Under the pieces are notes generated by a model. The model did no database searches. It was not told where the DNA came from and saw nothing but the letters and a program-made list of their open reading frames with translations. From Scytonema sp045865695 (GTDB lineage Bacteria > Cyanobacteriota > Cyanobacteriia > Cyanobacteriales > Nostocaceae), in assembly GCF_045865695.1 (NCBI RefSeq), contig NZ_BAACAP010000247.1, forward strand, positions 91,753 through 155,752: a DNA stretch of 64,000 bases, written 5' to 3'. Of this stretch, positions 41,907 through 50,339 are shown piece by piece. Positions within the stretch are counted from its first letter, which is position 1. Each line of letters starts with the position of its first letter. The translations under genes and the position numbers were made by a program.

Positions 41907-42319
41907 ATTGAATTACCCATATTATTAATAAACCAGTTCCCCCCTTCCAGTTGCTCTTGAGTTTTAGCAGAATCAAGCCAGTATTGAGGAAGAAAATCTA
42001 TAACTTTAATTTGCTTATCCTTATTAGTTGCGATCGCATTCCTCACTTTTTCTATATCCTCTCCCGTTATTTTCTGAGCGTTCTGGAAGGGTTTTAGGAA
42101 TTTGTCGAGTGCGCGATCGTTGGCAAGAGAATTGACAGGAAGTAAATCGTCTTCTGGAAGTATTAATACGACTTCTTTGGTTATGGGGTGAACGAGCCAA
42201 CCGCAGTAATATTCACTCACGTCTTCAGTAAGTTGAGTTGATAATGGTCGAGATAATTCGTAGAGAGCTTTGGATAAAGATTGGGCTATTAATTCTGAAG
42301 TTATAGGGATATAAATCAT
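41903..42319 (-). CDS. hypothetical protein of the adhesion cassette
   Basis: A 138-aa protein, helical with the stretch 'LTEDVSEYYCGWLVHPITKE' and a Trp/Asn-rich end (GGNWFINNMG). It overlaps the downstream gene by 4 bp (ATGA). It may be a fibre-assembly helper. No family is recognised. Confidence 0.5.
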   Translation of the reverse strand: MIYIPITSELIAQSLSKALYELSRPLSTQLTEDVSEYYCGWLVHPITKEVVLILPEDDLLPVNSLANDRALDKFLKPFQNAQKITGEDIEKVRNAIATNKDKQIKVIDFLPQYWLDSAKTQEQLEGGNWFINNMGNSI

Positions 42320-42320
42320 A

Positions 42321-43169
42321 TTAATAAATTGAATAGTAGGCGTTGATATTTGCTGCGATCGCTGCTCTATTGGCTTCGTTATTAAATGGATAGAAAATTA
42401 ATTCTGATAATTGTACAGGGGCATTTTGAAAGCTGTTAGTTCCTCCAATGTGAGCTACTGTTTGAGAGTTTGTGACACTGAATAATCCATCATAGGTGTT
42501 ATTTTTGTAGAAAACACCATCTCCACTACTACTACGATGCATTTCTAATAAATAGATTGAATTCAAAGATAATCCCGAATTAGCATTTCTCTCAGCGCTA
42601 GCACCGTAAGTTCCCCACTTATTAGCATTTGTATTAATCAAAAGCATCATTCCACTAGCACTATTAAAATTGTTACTTGAAAAAAGACTCCTGTATCCAG
42701 ACATTGACCCTATTATCTTGAGAACGGCAAATATACTGAATCCATTAATTGATAAGTTTGGATGGCTGAAGCAGTCATTAATTCCATCAAAAGTAATAGT
42801 CGGTTTCCCATTCCAGCTATCAATAGTTCCTCCATTAATTATCCTTGGTTGTGCTGTAGTTGTGGTTTGTATATTGTGATTACTGTTCTTACTTAAATCG
42901 TAGGTAGTTGTTACAAAACTATTAGCGAGAATAGCAGTGTTAGCTAAAGAAGTACTATCTATAGAATTATTACTACTAAAACCAATATCAGTTTCAATAT
43001 TGGTTGTCTCATTTCTGACTCTAATGCAAGCACCACTATAATCACTTTTAAGCTTCCTCAATCCAAGCGCAAGTGTTGCGCCAGAATATTTATCGAGGAG
43101 TAATTGATTTGTTTTAATATTAATCTTGCCCAATTTACCGGGCGGAAGTGCGTTTCTTAATAAGCTCAC
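42321..43169 (-). CDS. tail adhesin with arabinofuranosidase-like/LamG jelly roll
   Basis: A 282-aa protein. The order 'YSGACIRVRNETTNIETDIG', 'FVTTTYDLSKNSNHNIQTTT', 'QPRIINGGTIDSWNGKPTIT', 'FDGINDCF' and then 'FSIFAVLKI' is characteristic of the jelly-roll found in phage tail proteins and in the catalytic domain of alpha-L-arabinofuranosidase B. The family pattern is 'T-W-Y-D-Q-S-G-N-G-x-D-x-x-Q...Q-P-R-I-V-x-x-G-x-I...G-K-P-x-x-x-F-D-G'. A sugar-binding function is likely; enzymatic activity is not indicated. Confidence 0.7.
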   Translation of the reverse strand: MSLLRNALPPGKLGKINIKTNQLLLDKYSGATLALGLRKLKSDYSGACIRVRNETTNIETDIGFSSNNSIDSTSLANTAILANSFVTTTYDLSKNSNHNIQTTTTAQPRIINGGTIDSWNGKPTITFDGINDCFSHPNLSINGFSIFAVLKIIGSMSGYRSLFSSNNFNSASGMMLLINTNANKWGTYGASAERNANSGLSLNSIYLLEMHRSSSGDGVFYKNNTYDGLFSVTNSQTVAHIGGTNSFQNAPVQLSELIFYPFNNEANRAAIAANINAYYSIY

Positions 43170-44162
43170 TTATACCTCCCACCAAATAATGTAGCCTTGA
43201 ACTGATACTGCACTCGCTAAATTGATAACAAAAGAATTACCAGTATTTAATATCAAAGGATAGGAATAATCGTTGGCATGGTCTGTTAAAGGCATAACCC
43301 CAGTAAAAGCAGTCGAACCATCTTTTAATACGATCGCAACGCTAGAAGCGCAAGTAAAATAAAGACCAGATATATTGATAGATTTACCAGCCGCAGGAGT
43401 AATAATTATGTTGTCTCCGGCTGTTGAAATATTAATTAGAGATTTTTTAATAGTCGGTTTGATTAAATCTTTAATTTGTAATAATGTAGTTTGGCTCGCT
43501 ACATCTGGTGGTAACTGAGTTCCACCTGCTAGAGCCGCACCGCTTTGCCAATACACAATCTCACCTTTAATTGTTGCTCCAGCAGCTTTTGTAATTGTTA
43601 GCTTTCTATCTGTTACCAAACATTTTGGCTGTACGAAGTTTTGCGAATAAATCTCCAAATTGTAAATAGGAGAAATCGCCGTATGAGAGTTAGCAGCAGT
43701 GGAAGAATTAAAGTTAAAATCAATTGGGTTAGCACAATATAAAGCAATCGTACTAACCCTCAACCCATTTCCAGAAGAAGGGACAACAATATCGTAAGTT
43801 CCAGCAGCAGCAGGAAGGTCGATAATGCCCGTTTCTGTTGCGATCGCAGTATTAATTAAGAATCCCGATTGGTCGCTAGGGAAAGTGACTGAGAGGGATT
43901 GTGCTGTTGTTTTCTGACCGAGTGTTGCGGGGAAGCGATCGCGGACTTGCCCTAATGTCGCGTCAGTTGCTATTCCATTAGGAAAGCTTGCATCGACGGG
44001 AATTTTGCCATTAATAAGTGTCGGTAGGCGATCGCGTATCGCTATGGAAGTATTGTCTTTAGCTAAAGCAGAAGTATCAATAGCACCACTATTACTACCT
44101 TGATTTTGAATGGCAACTAATATATTTGATAGTAAGTTTTCAATCTGTTTTTTATTAATCAT
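43170..44162 (-). CDS. tail fibre protein
   Basis: A 330-aa protein with 'RDRLPTLINGKIPVDASFPN' and 'QVRDRFPATLGQKTTAQSLS', two copies of the '[IV]-R-D-R-[LF]-P' repeat common in tail-fibre linkers. Two beta domains of about 100 aa follow (IVVPSSGNGLRVSTIALYCA; ISTAGDNIIITPAAGKSINI). The start overlaps the 481-aa gene by 4 bp. Role: part of the tail adhesin set. Confidence 0.65.
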   Translation of the reverse strand: MINKKQIENLLSNILVAIQNQGSNSGAIDTSALAKDNTSIAIRDRLPTLINGKIPVDASFPNGIATDATLGQVRDRFPATLGQKTTAQSLSVTFPSDQSGFLINTAIATETGIIDLPAAAGTYDIVVPSSGNGLRVSTIALYCANPIDFNFNSSTAANSHTAISPIYNLEIYSQNFVQPKCLVTDRKLTITKAAGATIKGEIVYWQSGAALAGGTQLPPDVASQTTLLQIKDLIKPTIKKSLINISTAGDNIIITPAAGKSINISGLYFTCASSVAIVLKDGSTAFTGVMPLTDHANDYSYPLILNTGNSFVINLASAVSVQGYIIWWEV

Positions 44163-45604
44163 ACTCCTCGACCTAGAGATTGCATGAGAGTTTGAACTGC
44201 ATTATTAAAAATTGGAATTTCAGTAGAAGTAAAACCCGTACCAATAGAGTAAAATCTAAGTTGATAATTGCTATATTCCCTATAAATCTCTGTTGCGGTA
44301 GAACCATTGTCTTCTCGATATTTTTCCGCTCCCGCAGATAAGTAGGTACTATTAAAATTACCTTCTTGCGTGGAATTATTTGTCACTAATTGATTAGTTT
44401 TTGAAATAGATAAAATTCTATTGTTATAAGTCGGAGCTGAAAGTAAAATTAAACCTGGAGAAGAATTATAATTTGCGTTAGTTGTCCCTGTCGTTGGTCT
44501 ACAGGTAATACCTATAATATTTAAATTTGTGACTTTAATACTTAAATTATTATCATAATCTTGAGCGTCTCCTAGATGAGAAAACTTTCCACCAATCAGA
44601 GTTGTAGGAGTATTCGTCGCTGTAATATTGGCAGCATAAAGCGACAAATGATGATCGCCAGTTGATAAATAAGTACTCGGCGCTAAACGAATATCGAATT
44701 TCTTATTATTCTGTATAAATATTCCTGTAACTTCTGAATAATCAGAAGTAGAAAATTCACTTAAATTAACAGTATCTCCGAAAGCCGTTTTTAAAAGAAC
44801 TCTCGCTGAAGATAAATTATTTCCCGCTAGAGGTGCTAGTTCTCGTATTTTAGTCCAGAGATTATTGTTTTTAAGAGTTTTTACAAAAGTGTCGATAGCA
44901 ATCAGACTGCTATCATTAATAGTACTGCTATAGGATAAAATATTATTTCTATAAGTCTGTACATCAGGATCTAGAGTTGAATAATCTAAAGGTGGTGGAG
45001 ACGCTATGACGTTTTCATCGTAAGAATATCCCCAAATTTCTAAGTTCGCTCCAGCCGTTGTCGATAAAAAATATAAACTTCCCGACCACTTGCGCTCGCC
45101 GAACTCCAGTTTTCCAGTATTACCAGCAAGTAAAGTATAAGCGTTACTCGTGTTTACCTTATTTGCCAAATAATGCCAAGATATATCGGTATTTTCGCGG
45201 CATAAGAAATTAATCCAACAAACGTTAGAAAAATTACGAGAATAAACTTGATTGGAGTTAGCGATCGCGAGTGTAGGTTGGTCGATTGGGTAAACGGGTT
45301 TTATATTTAGCGCATTTTTAACTTCAATTAAAGTGGCTTCGGTTGCTAGATCTCTTAATAGTTGTTCGAGTTCGTTGAGGTTAGTCGCTGATTCGATCGC
45401 TGCTTTAATTTCAGATTGATTGGCTCCCGATCCCGTCGATACTCCTCCACTAAAGTTATTGCTACCTTCAGCTATTATTAATAGTAATGTTTGTTTTATT
45501 TCATCTATTCTGAGTTCGTCGTACTTCCGAAGAACACCATCGTTAAACGCATTGTAAAGTTGGTTGTAACGGTCTGCAATAACTTGAGTCGTTATTGCTG
45601 GCAT
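44159..45604 (-). CDS. tail fibre protein, first of the adhesion cassette
   Basis: A 481-aa protein whose N-terminal helix-rich part (AIESATNLNELEQLLRDLAT) and central beta domain (WINFLCRENTDISWHYLANK) resemble trimeric fibre stems. The C-terminal third contains 'NKKFDIRLAPSTYLSTGDHH', a possible beta-helix-like segment. It is the gene nearest the capsid gene, separated by a terminator and a small frame, so the cassette probably has its own promoter or depends on read-through. Substrate unknown. Confidence 0.6.
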   Translation of the reverse strand: MPAITTQVIADRYNQLYNAFNDGVLRKYDELRIDEIKQTLLLIIAEGSNNFSGGVSTGSGANQSEIKAAIESATNLNELEQLLRDLATEATLIEVKNALNIKPVYPIDQPTLAIANSNQVYSRNFSNVCWINFLCRENTDISWHYLANKVNTSNAYTLLAGNTGKLEFGERKWSGSLYFLSTTAGANLEIWGYSYDENVIASPPPLDYSTLDPDVQTYRNNILSYSSTINDSSLIAIDTFVKTLKNNNLWTKIRELAPLAGNNLSSARVLLKTAFGDTVNLSEFSTSDYSEVTGIFIQNNKKFDIRLAPSTYLSTGDHHLSLYAANITATNTPTTLIGGKFSHLGDAQDYDNNLSIKVTNLNIIGITCRPTTGTTNANYNSSPGLILLSAPTYNNRILSISKTNQLVTNNSTQEGNFNSTYLSAGAEKYREDNGSTATEIYREYSNYQLRFYSIGTGFTSTEIPIFNNAVQTLMQSLGRGV

Positions 45605-45627
45605 ATCATGTTATGTGTAGAAAAAAG

Positions 45628-45792
45628 TTACAGGTATATTTCACCAGTATATCTATTAAATAATCCAAATGCTTTACGACGCACTTTTTGTGCTTTTACA
45701 ATTGGCGGTTTCTTGCGCGATCGTAACGCTAATACTCCAAGTCCAATCGTACCGTGAGCGCTGTTGCTCCCGTATTTTCCGTTTTTGTTTAT
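45628..45792 (-). CDS. possible small protein with a non-standard start
   Basis: In this 402-bp gap an open frame encodes a basic, coherent 54-aa product (GTIGLGVLALRSRKKPPIVK and KVRRKAFGLFNRYTGEIYL). It has no ATG, GTG or TTG start, but AGGAG lies six bases before an ATA at 45790-45792. It may use ATA, or the start codon may have mutated. The composition is like the small basic head proteins further upstream. A copy of TAGAAAAA follows just behind its end. Confidence 0.35.
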   Translation of the reverse strand: MNKNGKYGSNSAHGTIGLGVLALRSRKKPPIVKAQKVRRKAFGLFNRYTGEIYL

Positions 45793-45830
45793 CTTATGCT
45801 CCTATAGAACGTACGAATTATAGATATATG

Positions 45831-45860
45831 AATAACAAAAGAGGGACATTGTAGCCCCTC
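45831..45860 (-). terminator. weak terminator downstream of the capsid gene
   Basis: On the - strand GAGGG-GCTACAATGT-CCCTC is followed by TTTTGTT. The stem is short (5 bp, extendable by one pair), so read-through to the adhesion cassette is likely. About 140 bp between it and the capsid stop (45866-46006) are AT-rich and show no gene. Confidence 0.5.
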
Positions 45861-46006
45861 TGAGAGTATTGTAATTGAGTGTTTATGAAATTAATTAACA
45901 CGTCCATTTAATACCTGAAATATTTGGTAATATTATTTATTTATAATTATCTAAATCTTCATAATTTAGTATTTATACTAATATTGATTACCTTCAAATA
46001 TCCAGT

Positions 46007-47212
46007 TTAGAATACGGTTCTAGCTGCCATGCGACGTGCTATTGGTACGATTGGACATCCCGCAGCTAACGATACGATTTCGTCAGACATTGGTATCTTA
46101 GACTTCTCATAAACACGCACCATAACAGCACTATTCTCATTAGAAATACGACCATCTTCCTGTTTAATATTTCGCATTTCCATAGTGATTCCCATTCCTA
46201 ATTCTCCAACTCCTTCTTTCAAGAATACAATGCGATTTTCATTCAAGAAACGCGCTCTATTTACGAAATTTGAACGGGTATTGGTGGTTGTGGGAGTTGT
46301 GGTTTCAACGTCATATGTTTCATCAGCACCAGCAGTAACAATTGGTGGCAAGTTGTTGTTTGACATAATTTCTTTCAACATTGCAACACCAACAGAACCA
46401 ACCTGAGCTAAACCAGCAGCTTGCCGTGCTTTGTGAATGGTAGCTTCTTGATTGCGAAGATGAACGCAAGCTCTGTTAGACATCCAGATAGCATCAGGAA
46501 GGAAGCCATTAGTGTCAACGTAATCGAGACACATTTGTTCAATCATACCGATACCATCCGCATTAGCGTAATCAGTCCATCTGTTGAGACGACGATCTGC
46601 TGTATTACCTGTGTCAGTTAATGTTGCAGGGAAGTGAAGTGCATCGTATGGTTGTTCTGTTTCACGAAAGTTGAGAACAGCAGTACCCTTAGTAAGGGGA
46701 TCGTTGTTGAGAGTAACAGATCCGTAGGCTACACTTTCTACTGCCATTTGCTGAAATTTATCCATAACTCCATTAACGACTGATTTTACAGAACCAAACA
46801 AATAATTAACTAATGCGTCGTTAACGCTAATAATTTTTCCAGTACCGGGATCTACACCACTGATAACACCAACACCTTTATACATTGCTTCGTTCATAAC
46901 CTTTTGCATTTGTTCTTGAGCCAAGGTATCAAACAAATGACCTTTACCTACTCTTAAAGCGTTGACGTTAATTTTACCAAATCCACCGTAACCACTAGTA
47001 GGAATTGGAGCACCTTTAGCGACAATGGAAGCAACTGCATTTACAGTTTCAGTAACGTAGTAAACAAAATCTTCGGTGTTGTATGTTTGAATAGGCATAA
47101 ATTGCCAAATTGTTCCACTTCTTTGTTGACGACGAAACGTAGTGTCATCTATTAACTTTTCTGCAATTTTAGCTTGTAATTTTTCTGTTAAAAATTGTTG
47201 AATAATAGCCAT
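46007..47212 (-). CDS. major capsid protein (lambda gpE-like)
   Basis: A 401-aa HK97-fold shell subunit. The N-terminus 'FRRQQRSGTIWQFMPIQTYN' and 'YVTETVNAVASIVAKGAPIP' near residue 60, the 'LRVGKGHLFDTLAQEQMQKV' helix and 'NADGIGMIEQMCLDYVDTNG' match the Phage_cap_E family, normally 340-400 aa. The C-terminus carries 'CPIVPIARRMAARTVF', a typical last strand. The gene lies downstream of scaffold and decoration genes with a 68-bp gap. No [AV]-[EN]-F processing site is seen at its start. Confidence 0.8.
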   Translation of the reverse strand: MAIIQQFLTEKLQAKIAEKLIDDTTFRRQQRSGTIWQFMPIQTYNTEDFVYYVTETVNAVASIVAKGAPIPTSGYGGFGKINVNALRVGKGHLFDTLAQEQMQKVMNEAMYKGVGVISGVDPGTGKIISVNDALVNYLFGSVKSVVNGVMDKFQQMAVESVAYGSVTLNNDPLTKGTAVLNFRETEQPYDALHFPATLTDTGNTADRRLNRWTDYANADGIGMIEQMCLDYVDTNGFLPDAIWMSNRACVHLRNQEATIHKARQAAGLAQVGSVGVAMLKEIMSNNNLPPIVTAGADETYDVETTTPTTTNTRSNFVNRARFLNENRIVFLKEGVGELGMGITMEMRNIKQEDGRISNENSAVMVRVYEKSKIPMSDEIVSLAAGCPIVPIARRMAARTVF

Positions 47213-47280
47213 ATATATGAGGTAAAGTTTCGATTAGTGAGTAATCGAGGACTCAAAAACCTCATGTCTTCTATGGTTGT

Positions 47281-48141
47281 TTAGAACTTGTATCCAAAAT
47301 GAATCCGACCTTTGAAGATGTTACGGATATTGTCATCAAAGTGAGGAAGATGTTGAATGCGGCAAGCAGCAGACTGTGTATACAACGCAATGGTGTGGTT
47401 AGGATAGATGGTGAAGTCAATAGAGTGGTTGTGTAAACCATAAATTTCATCGACCAGAACGCCAACTACAGCACCAATAGGTAGAGCAACAGTAGCGTTA
47501 GCGGCAAGCGTAAACGTACCAGTGGTGTAGTCGTAACCTTGAATAGTACCGATCGCTGTAGTGTTGAATGCGAGTGCAGCACCAGATAGAGTAGAAGTAA
47601 CAGTACCACCTTCAGAGATTGCGTAAGTTGATACACCATCTTTACCGAACACGTACACAACGTTAGCTAAGTTCAACGCATAAACAAATTGGTTAATACC
47701 AGCAGTATTGTTGATGGCGGTTACAACTTCTTGTGCAGTTATAGTGGTGTTGGAAGTGGTAGCAGTAGCTGTAGCTGTATAACCACTAACCGTTACTGTC
47801 TGGGTTTGAGTAGCACTAACAGAAGTGATAGTGATGGTGGCGTATGGTTGAATTACATACAGTACATCGCCAGGAATGAATACTTGAGGTACTACTGGTT
47901 GTAATGTGTTAGCGGATGTGCTTGTAGCAGTTTTAACGGTAGAACGTGGTAGAAAACGATTGACGTTACCTACTTTAGCAACAAACAAGCCAGCAGGAAC
48001 AGCTTTTACAGCAGCGTTGTTGATGGAAACATGAGCTGCACTGATGCTTACAGATTCAGAGGCTATATGATGTTCGCTGTTGGTTGTAGCGAAAATGGGC
48101 GGATCTACAGTGTAGAAACTGGAGCGGATGAAGTTAGACAT
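47281..48141 (-). CDS. probable capsid decoration/stabilisation protein
   Basis: A 286-aa Thr/Val/Ala-rich protein with long beta stretches (ATITITSVSATQTQTVTVSG, TATATATTSNTTITAQEVVT). It lies between the scaffold-like gene and the major capsid gene, where lambda gpD-like or Mu-type decoration proteins are usually encoded. The C-terminus (DDNIRNIFKGRIHFGYKF) is basic and aromatic. Function is inferred from order and composition. Confidence 0.6.
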   Translation of the reverse strand: MSNFIRSSFYTVDPPIFATTNSEHHIASESVSISAAHVSINNAAVKAVPAGLFVAKVGNVNRFLPRSTVKTATSTSANTLQPVVPQVFIPGDVLYVIQPYATITITSVSATQTQTVTVSGYTATATATTSNTTITAQEVVTAINNTAGINQFVYALNLANVVYVFGKDGVSTYAISEGGTVTSTLSGAALAFNTTAIGTIQGYDYTTGTFTLAANATVALPIGAVVGVLVDEIYGLHNHSIDFTIYPNHTIALYTQSAACRIQHLPHFDDNIRNIFKGRIHFGYKF

Positions 48142-48149
48142 GAATTATC

Positions 48150-49094
48150 CTAGTTGCGGTTGGTATTCAGAGCTTTGACAAACTGGTTGGCGATCGCATC
48201 GAGTGCTTGTTCTTCTTCGAGTTCTTCTTCGGAAACTTCTTCCAATGCTTGATAACCGAAGTTAGCAACAACAGGCATGGTTTCCAGAACGCGCAATACT
48301 TTGTTCATTGCGTACAGTTCGGTAGCGGCATCGACTGAATTCTTGTGGCAGACGGTAGAAAAAGCGGCAATGCGATCGCTATCTGTGGAGAAGTTACCAA
48401 GCAATTTTTCTACCACGTTTGGAGGTACGCGACCTTCATCAACCAAAGACCATGCGCGACTTTCGATATCGGCGAGTTCGTCCTTGACAATACCAGTAGC
48501 TTTGAATTCGGCAATTTCAGCTTCGAGTTGAGATACGCGAGAATAATCTGCGTCATTTTCATCGGATTCATCGGACTCTTCTTCATTTTCAGACTCAGCT
48601 TCATCCAGGTAATCGTCTAGATCTTCACCGCGAGCTTCGATACCGTATACGAGAAGGGTAGCTTGGTCGTTTTCATCCAGTTCGAGAGCTTCAGCTACAT
48701 CAAGGGAAAGTTCGTCAGAAGGTTCGATTTCACCAGTGATGACATCTAGAATGTCGTTAGGGTCGTATCCGGTAGCTTCAGATAAAGCGAGACACCATTC
48801 TTCTACATCATCAAATCCATTAGCTTCACCGAGTTCGAGGAGAGCTGCACCATATTGAGAACCAACTGAGAATTCAGCATAGTCGCCACCGTCAGAATAC
48901 TCAACATCTTCTACTTCTTGAGTTTCTACACCGAGAATTTCAGCTACACGAGCTTGATATTCAGCGTATGTTTGTGCTGTATATGCTTCAAGTTTTTCTT
49001 CATCGATTTGACCTGCGTCAAACATTTTCTCGAAGTTTTCAATTGTTTCAGCCAACAGATCGGCGTTATATTGTAGTGCTTCTTTTGTATCCAT
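48150..49094 (-). CDS. acidic scaffold-like protein with processing motifs
   Basis: A 314-aa, very acidic helical protein (SENEEESDESDENDADYSRV). It lies between protease/internal proteins and decoration and capsid genes, where a scaffolding core protein belongs. It carries three copies of the recurring [AV]-A-[EN]-F-type site: GDYAEFSVG, EIAEFKATG and VVANFGYQA. These are the same residues found in the tag of internal head proteins, as expected if the prohead protease degrades the scaffold. Two GGTAGAAAAA words lie inside (48354-48363 and 48405-48414). The alternative is a head assembly protein unrelated to scaffold. Confidence 0.6.
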   Translation of the reverse strand: MDTKEALQYNADLLAETIENFEKMFDAGQIDEEKLEAYTAQTYAEYQARVAEILGVETQEVEDVEYSDGGDYAEFSVGSQYGAALLELGEANGFDDVEEWCLALSEATGYDPNDILDVITGEIEPSDELSLDVAEALELDENDQATLLVYGIEARGEDLDDYLDEAESENEEESDESDENDADYSRVSQLEAEIAEFKATGIVKDELADIESRAWSLVDEGRVPPNVVEKLLGNFSTDSDRIAAFSTVCHKNSVDAATELYAMNKVLRVLETMPVVANFGYQALEEVSEEELEEEQALDAIANQFVKALNTNRN

Positions 49095-49105
49095 GATAGT
49101 AATAA

Positions 49106-49360
49106 TTATTTTTGACGTTTATATTGCGATCGCATTACGAGTCCAGTACCAGCGAGTGTTCCAGCAATAACACCGTATCGTTCGCCTAGAGCGCCTGTTT
49201 TGTTGAAGGTGTCAACTGCTCTACCAAGACCCCATCCCAGACCTCCACCAACAGCAGCAGCATTCGCTGTATCAACATTCCAGAATGATTTCCTTAGTTT
49301 TCTAAATTTGTTTTTACTTCCTCGCGATCTGCTGAACTCACAATCAGATAGAAAAATCAT
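49106..49360 (-). CDS. small tagged internal head protein (MIFLSD)
   Basis: An 84-aa basic protein starting MIFLSDCEFSRSRGSKNKFR, with the tag shortened by one or two residues before E-F. After the basic stretch there is a Gly/Ala-rich hydrophobic segment (AAAVGGGLGWGLGRAVD) and a second one (GVIAGTLAGTGLVM), both with glycine-zipper spacing. This suggests membrane insertion after ejection. It overlaps the next gene by 4 bp. Confidence 0.7.
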   Translation of the reverse strand: MIFLSDCEFSRSRGSKNKFRKLRKSFWNVDTANAAAVGGGLGWGLGRAVDTFNKTGALGERYGVIAGTLAGTGLVMRSQYKRQK

Positions 49361-49638
49361 TTGTTTTGATTGCGATATTGGCTTGCTATTCCCAGTGCTG
49401 TTCCACTCCCAAGTCCTGCTGCTGTACCAATTAAAGTTCTTCGGAATGTATTTTTAGGATTGCTAGTTAGTAGTCCGACTGCTCCTCCTATTTGAGCGCC
49501 GTTAGCAGCAGCACCAGCAGTATTAGCATTCCAGATAGATCTGCCGAGTTTTCCCAATACCGTTCTTCCTAATTTCTTGTTTTTGCTGCCTCTTTTTCGT
49601 CCAAACTCTACTGTAGAGAGGTCAGATAGAAAAAACAT
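49357..49638 (-). CDS. small tagged internal head protein (MFFLSD)
   Basis: A 93-aa basic protein starting MFFLSDLSTVEFGRKRGSKN. As in its neighbour, a basic region is followed by glycine-rich hydrophobic segments (AGAAANGAQIGGAVGLLTSN; LIGTAAGLGSGTALGIAS). The two genes are likely paralogues (IWNANTAGAAA against FWNVDTANAAA). TAGAAAAA overlaps the codons for F-F-L (49627-49634). Function: proposed virion-internal, possibly ejected membrane protein. Confidence 0.7.
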   Translation of the reverse strand: MFFLSDLSTVEFGRKRGSKNKKLGRTVLGKLGRSIWNANTAGAAANGAQIGGAVGLLTSNPKNTFRRTLIGTAAGLGSGTALGIASQYRNQNK

Positions 49639-49641
49639 AGT

Positions 49642-50337
49642 TTATTTCTTTTTCTTGTTTCGATTCATCATTTTATATGCGCCATATCCAGCACCAGCAA
49701 GACCTGCTGCACCAAGAGCACCAGCGCCAATCAGACCAGCTTTACCGACTTTGCCGGATTTCCATACGTTACCGAGTCTATTAGCACCTTCACGTAATAC
49801 GCCAGCGTTTGTATTACCAGCTCCAGTTTTAGTAGTAAGTGCAGTACCAGCACGCTTTGCAGATGCGCCAATTTTACCGGGAACTTCTTTAGCTGCATTC
49901 CACGCACGATCGGGAGCACCTTTGTAATCGTAGTTTTTGACTTTGGAACCAAAAGACTTAACAGCAGCTACATCACGATCTAATTGACCGCGAGCACCAC
50001 CTGATGCAGCGTTTTTAGCAGTGTTAATATTCACTTTTTGTCCTTTTGCTGTCATTTTACCAATGTTTGTATCGGTATAATTTTCAAAATCTTTTGTTAA
50101 CCGTCGTTTAGCTAATGATGTACTGGCAGCAGCACCACCATAACGAGCAGCACCACCAACTGCGGCAGCGCCTGCTAAACCAGCAGCGCCAGCAGCAGCG
50201 TAGAAACCAGCACCACGACGTTTCCGCTTGGATTTATCTTTACCGCGACCGAAATTGGCAACTTGTAGGTTGTTGCGAGTAAGAGATTCATATTCTGTCA
50301 TTGAAAAAGCTGCAAGAGGACGACCGTTGTAGTTCAT
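49642..50337 (-). CDS. basic Gly/Ala-rich internal head protein with AFSM...VANFG tag
   Basis: A 231-aa, very basic protein. Its start PLAAFSMTEYESLTRNN leads to LQVANFGRGKDKSKRKRRGA, a longer tag that shares ANFG and the GRGKDK block with the MYFLSD proteins, while AFSM is shared with the protease C-terminus (APVAAFSMSD). A Gly/Ala-rich hydrophobic run follows (FYAAAGAAGLAGAAAVGGAA), then helical basic sequence and a second hydrophobic end (LIGAGALGAAGLAGAGYGAY). It is probably packaged in the head. The gene ends three bases before the tagged small gene and starts next to the protease stop. Confidence 0.65.
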   Translation of the reverse strand: MNYNGRPLAAFSMTEYESLTRNNLQVANFGRGKDKSKRKRRGAGFYAAAGAAGLAGAAAVGGAARYGGAAASTSLAKRRLTKDFENYTDTNIGKMTAKGQKVNINTAKNAASGGARGQLDRDVAAVKSFGSKVKNYDYKGAPDRAWNAAKEVPGKIGASAKRAGTALTTKTGAGNTNAGVLREGANRLGNVWKSGKVGKAGLIGAGALGAAGLAGAGYGAYKMMNRNKKKK

Positions 50338-50339
50338 AA

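Noticed and set aside
42321..43169. Active glycosidase annotation for the arabinofuranosidase-like protein
   Set aside because: Only the jelly-roll pattern is visible and catalytic residues cannot be placed. Phage proteins of this type are usually binding domains.
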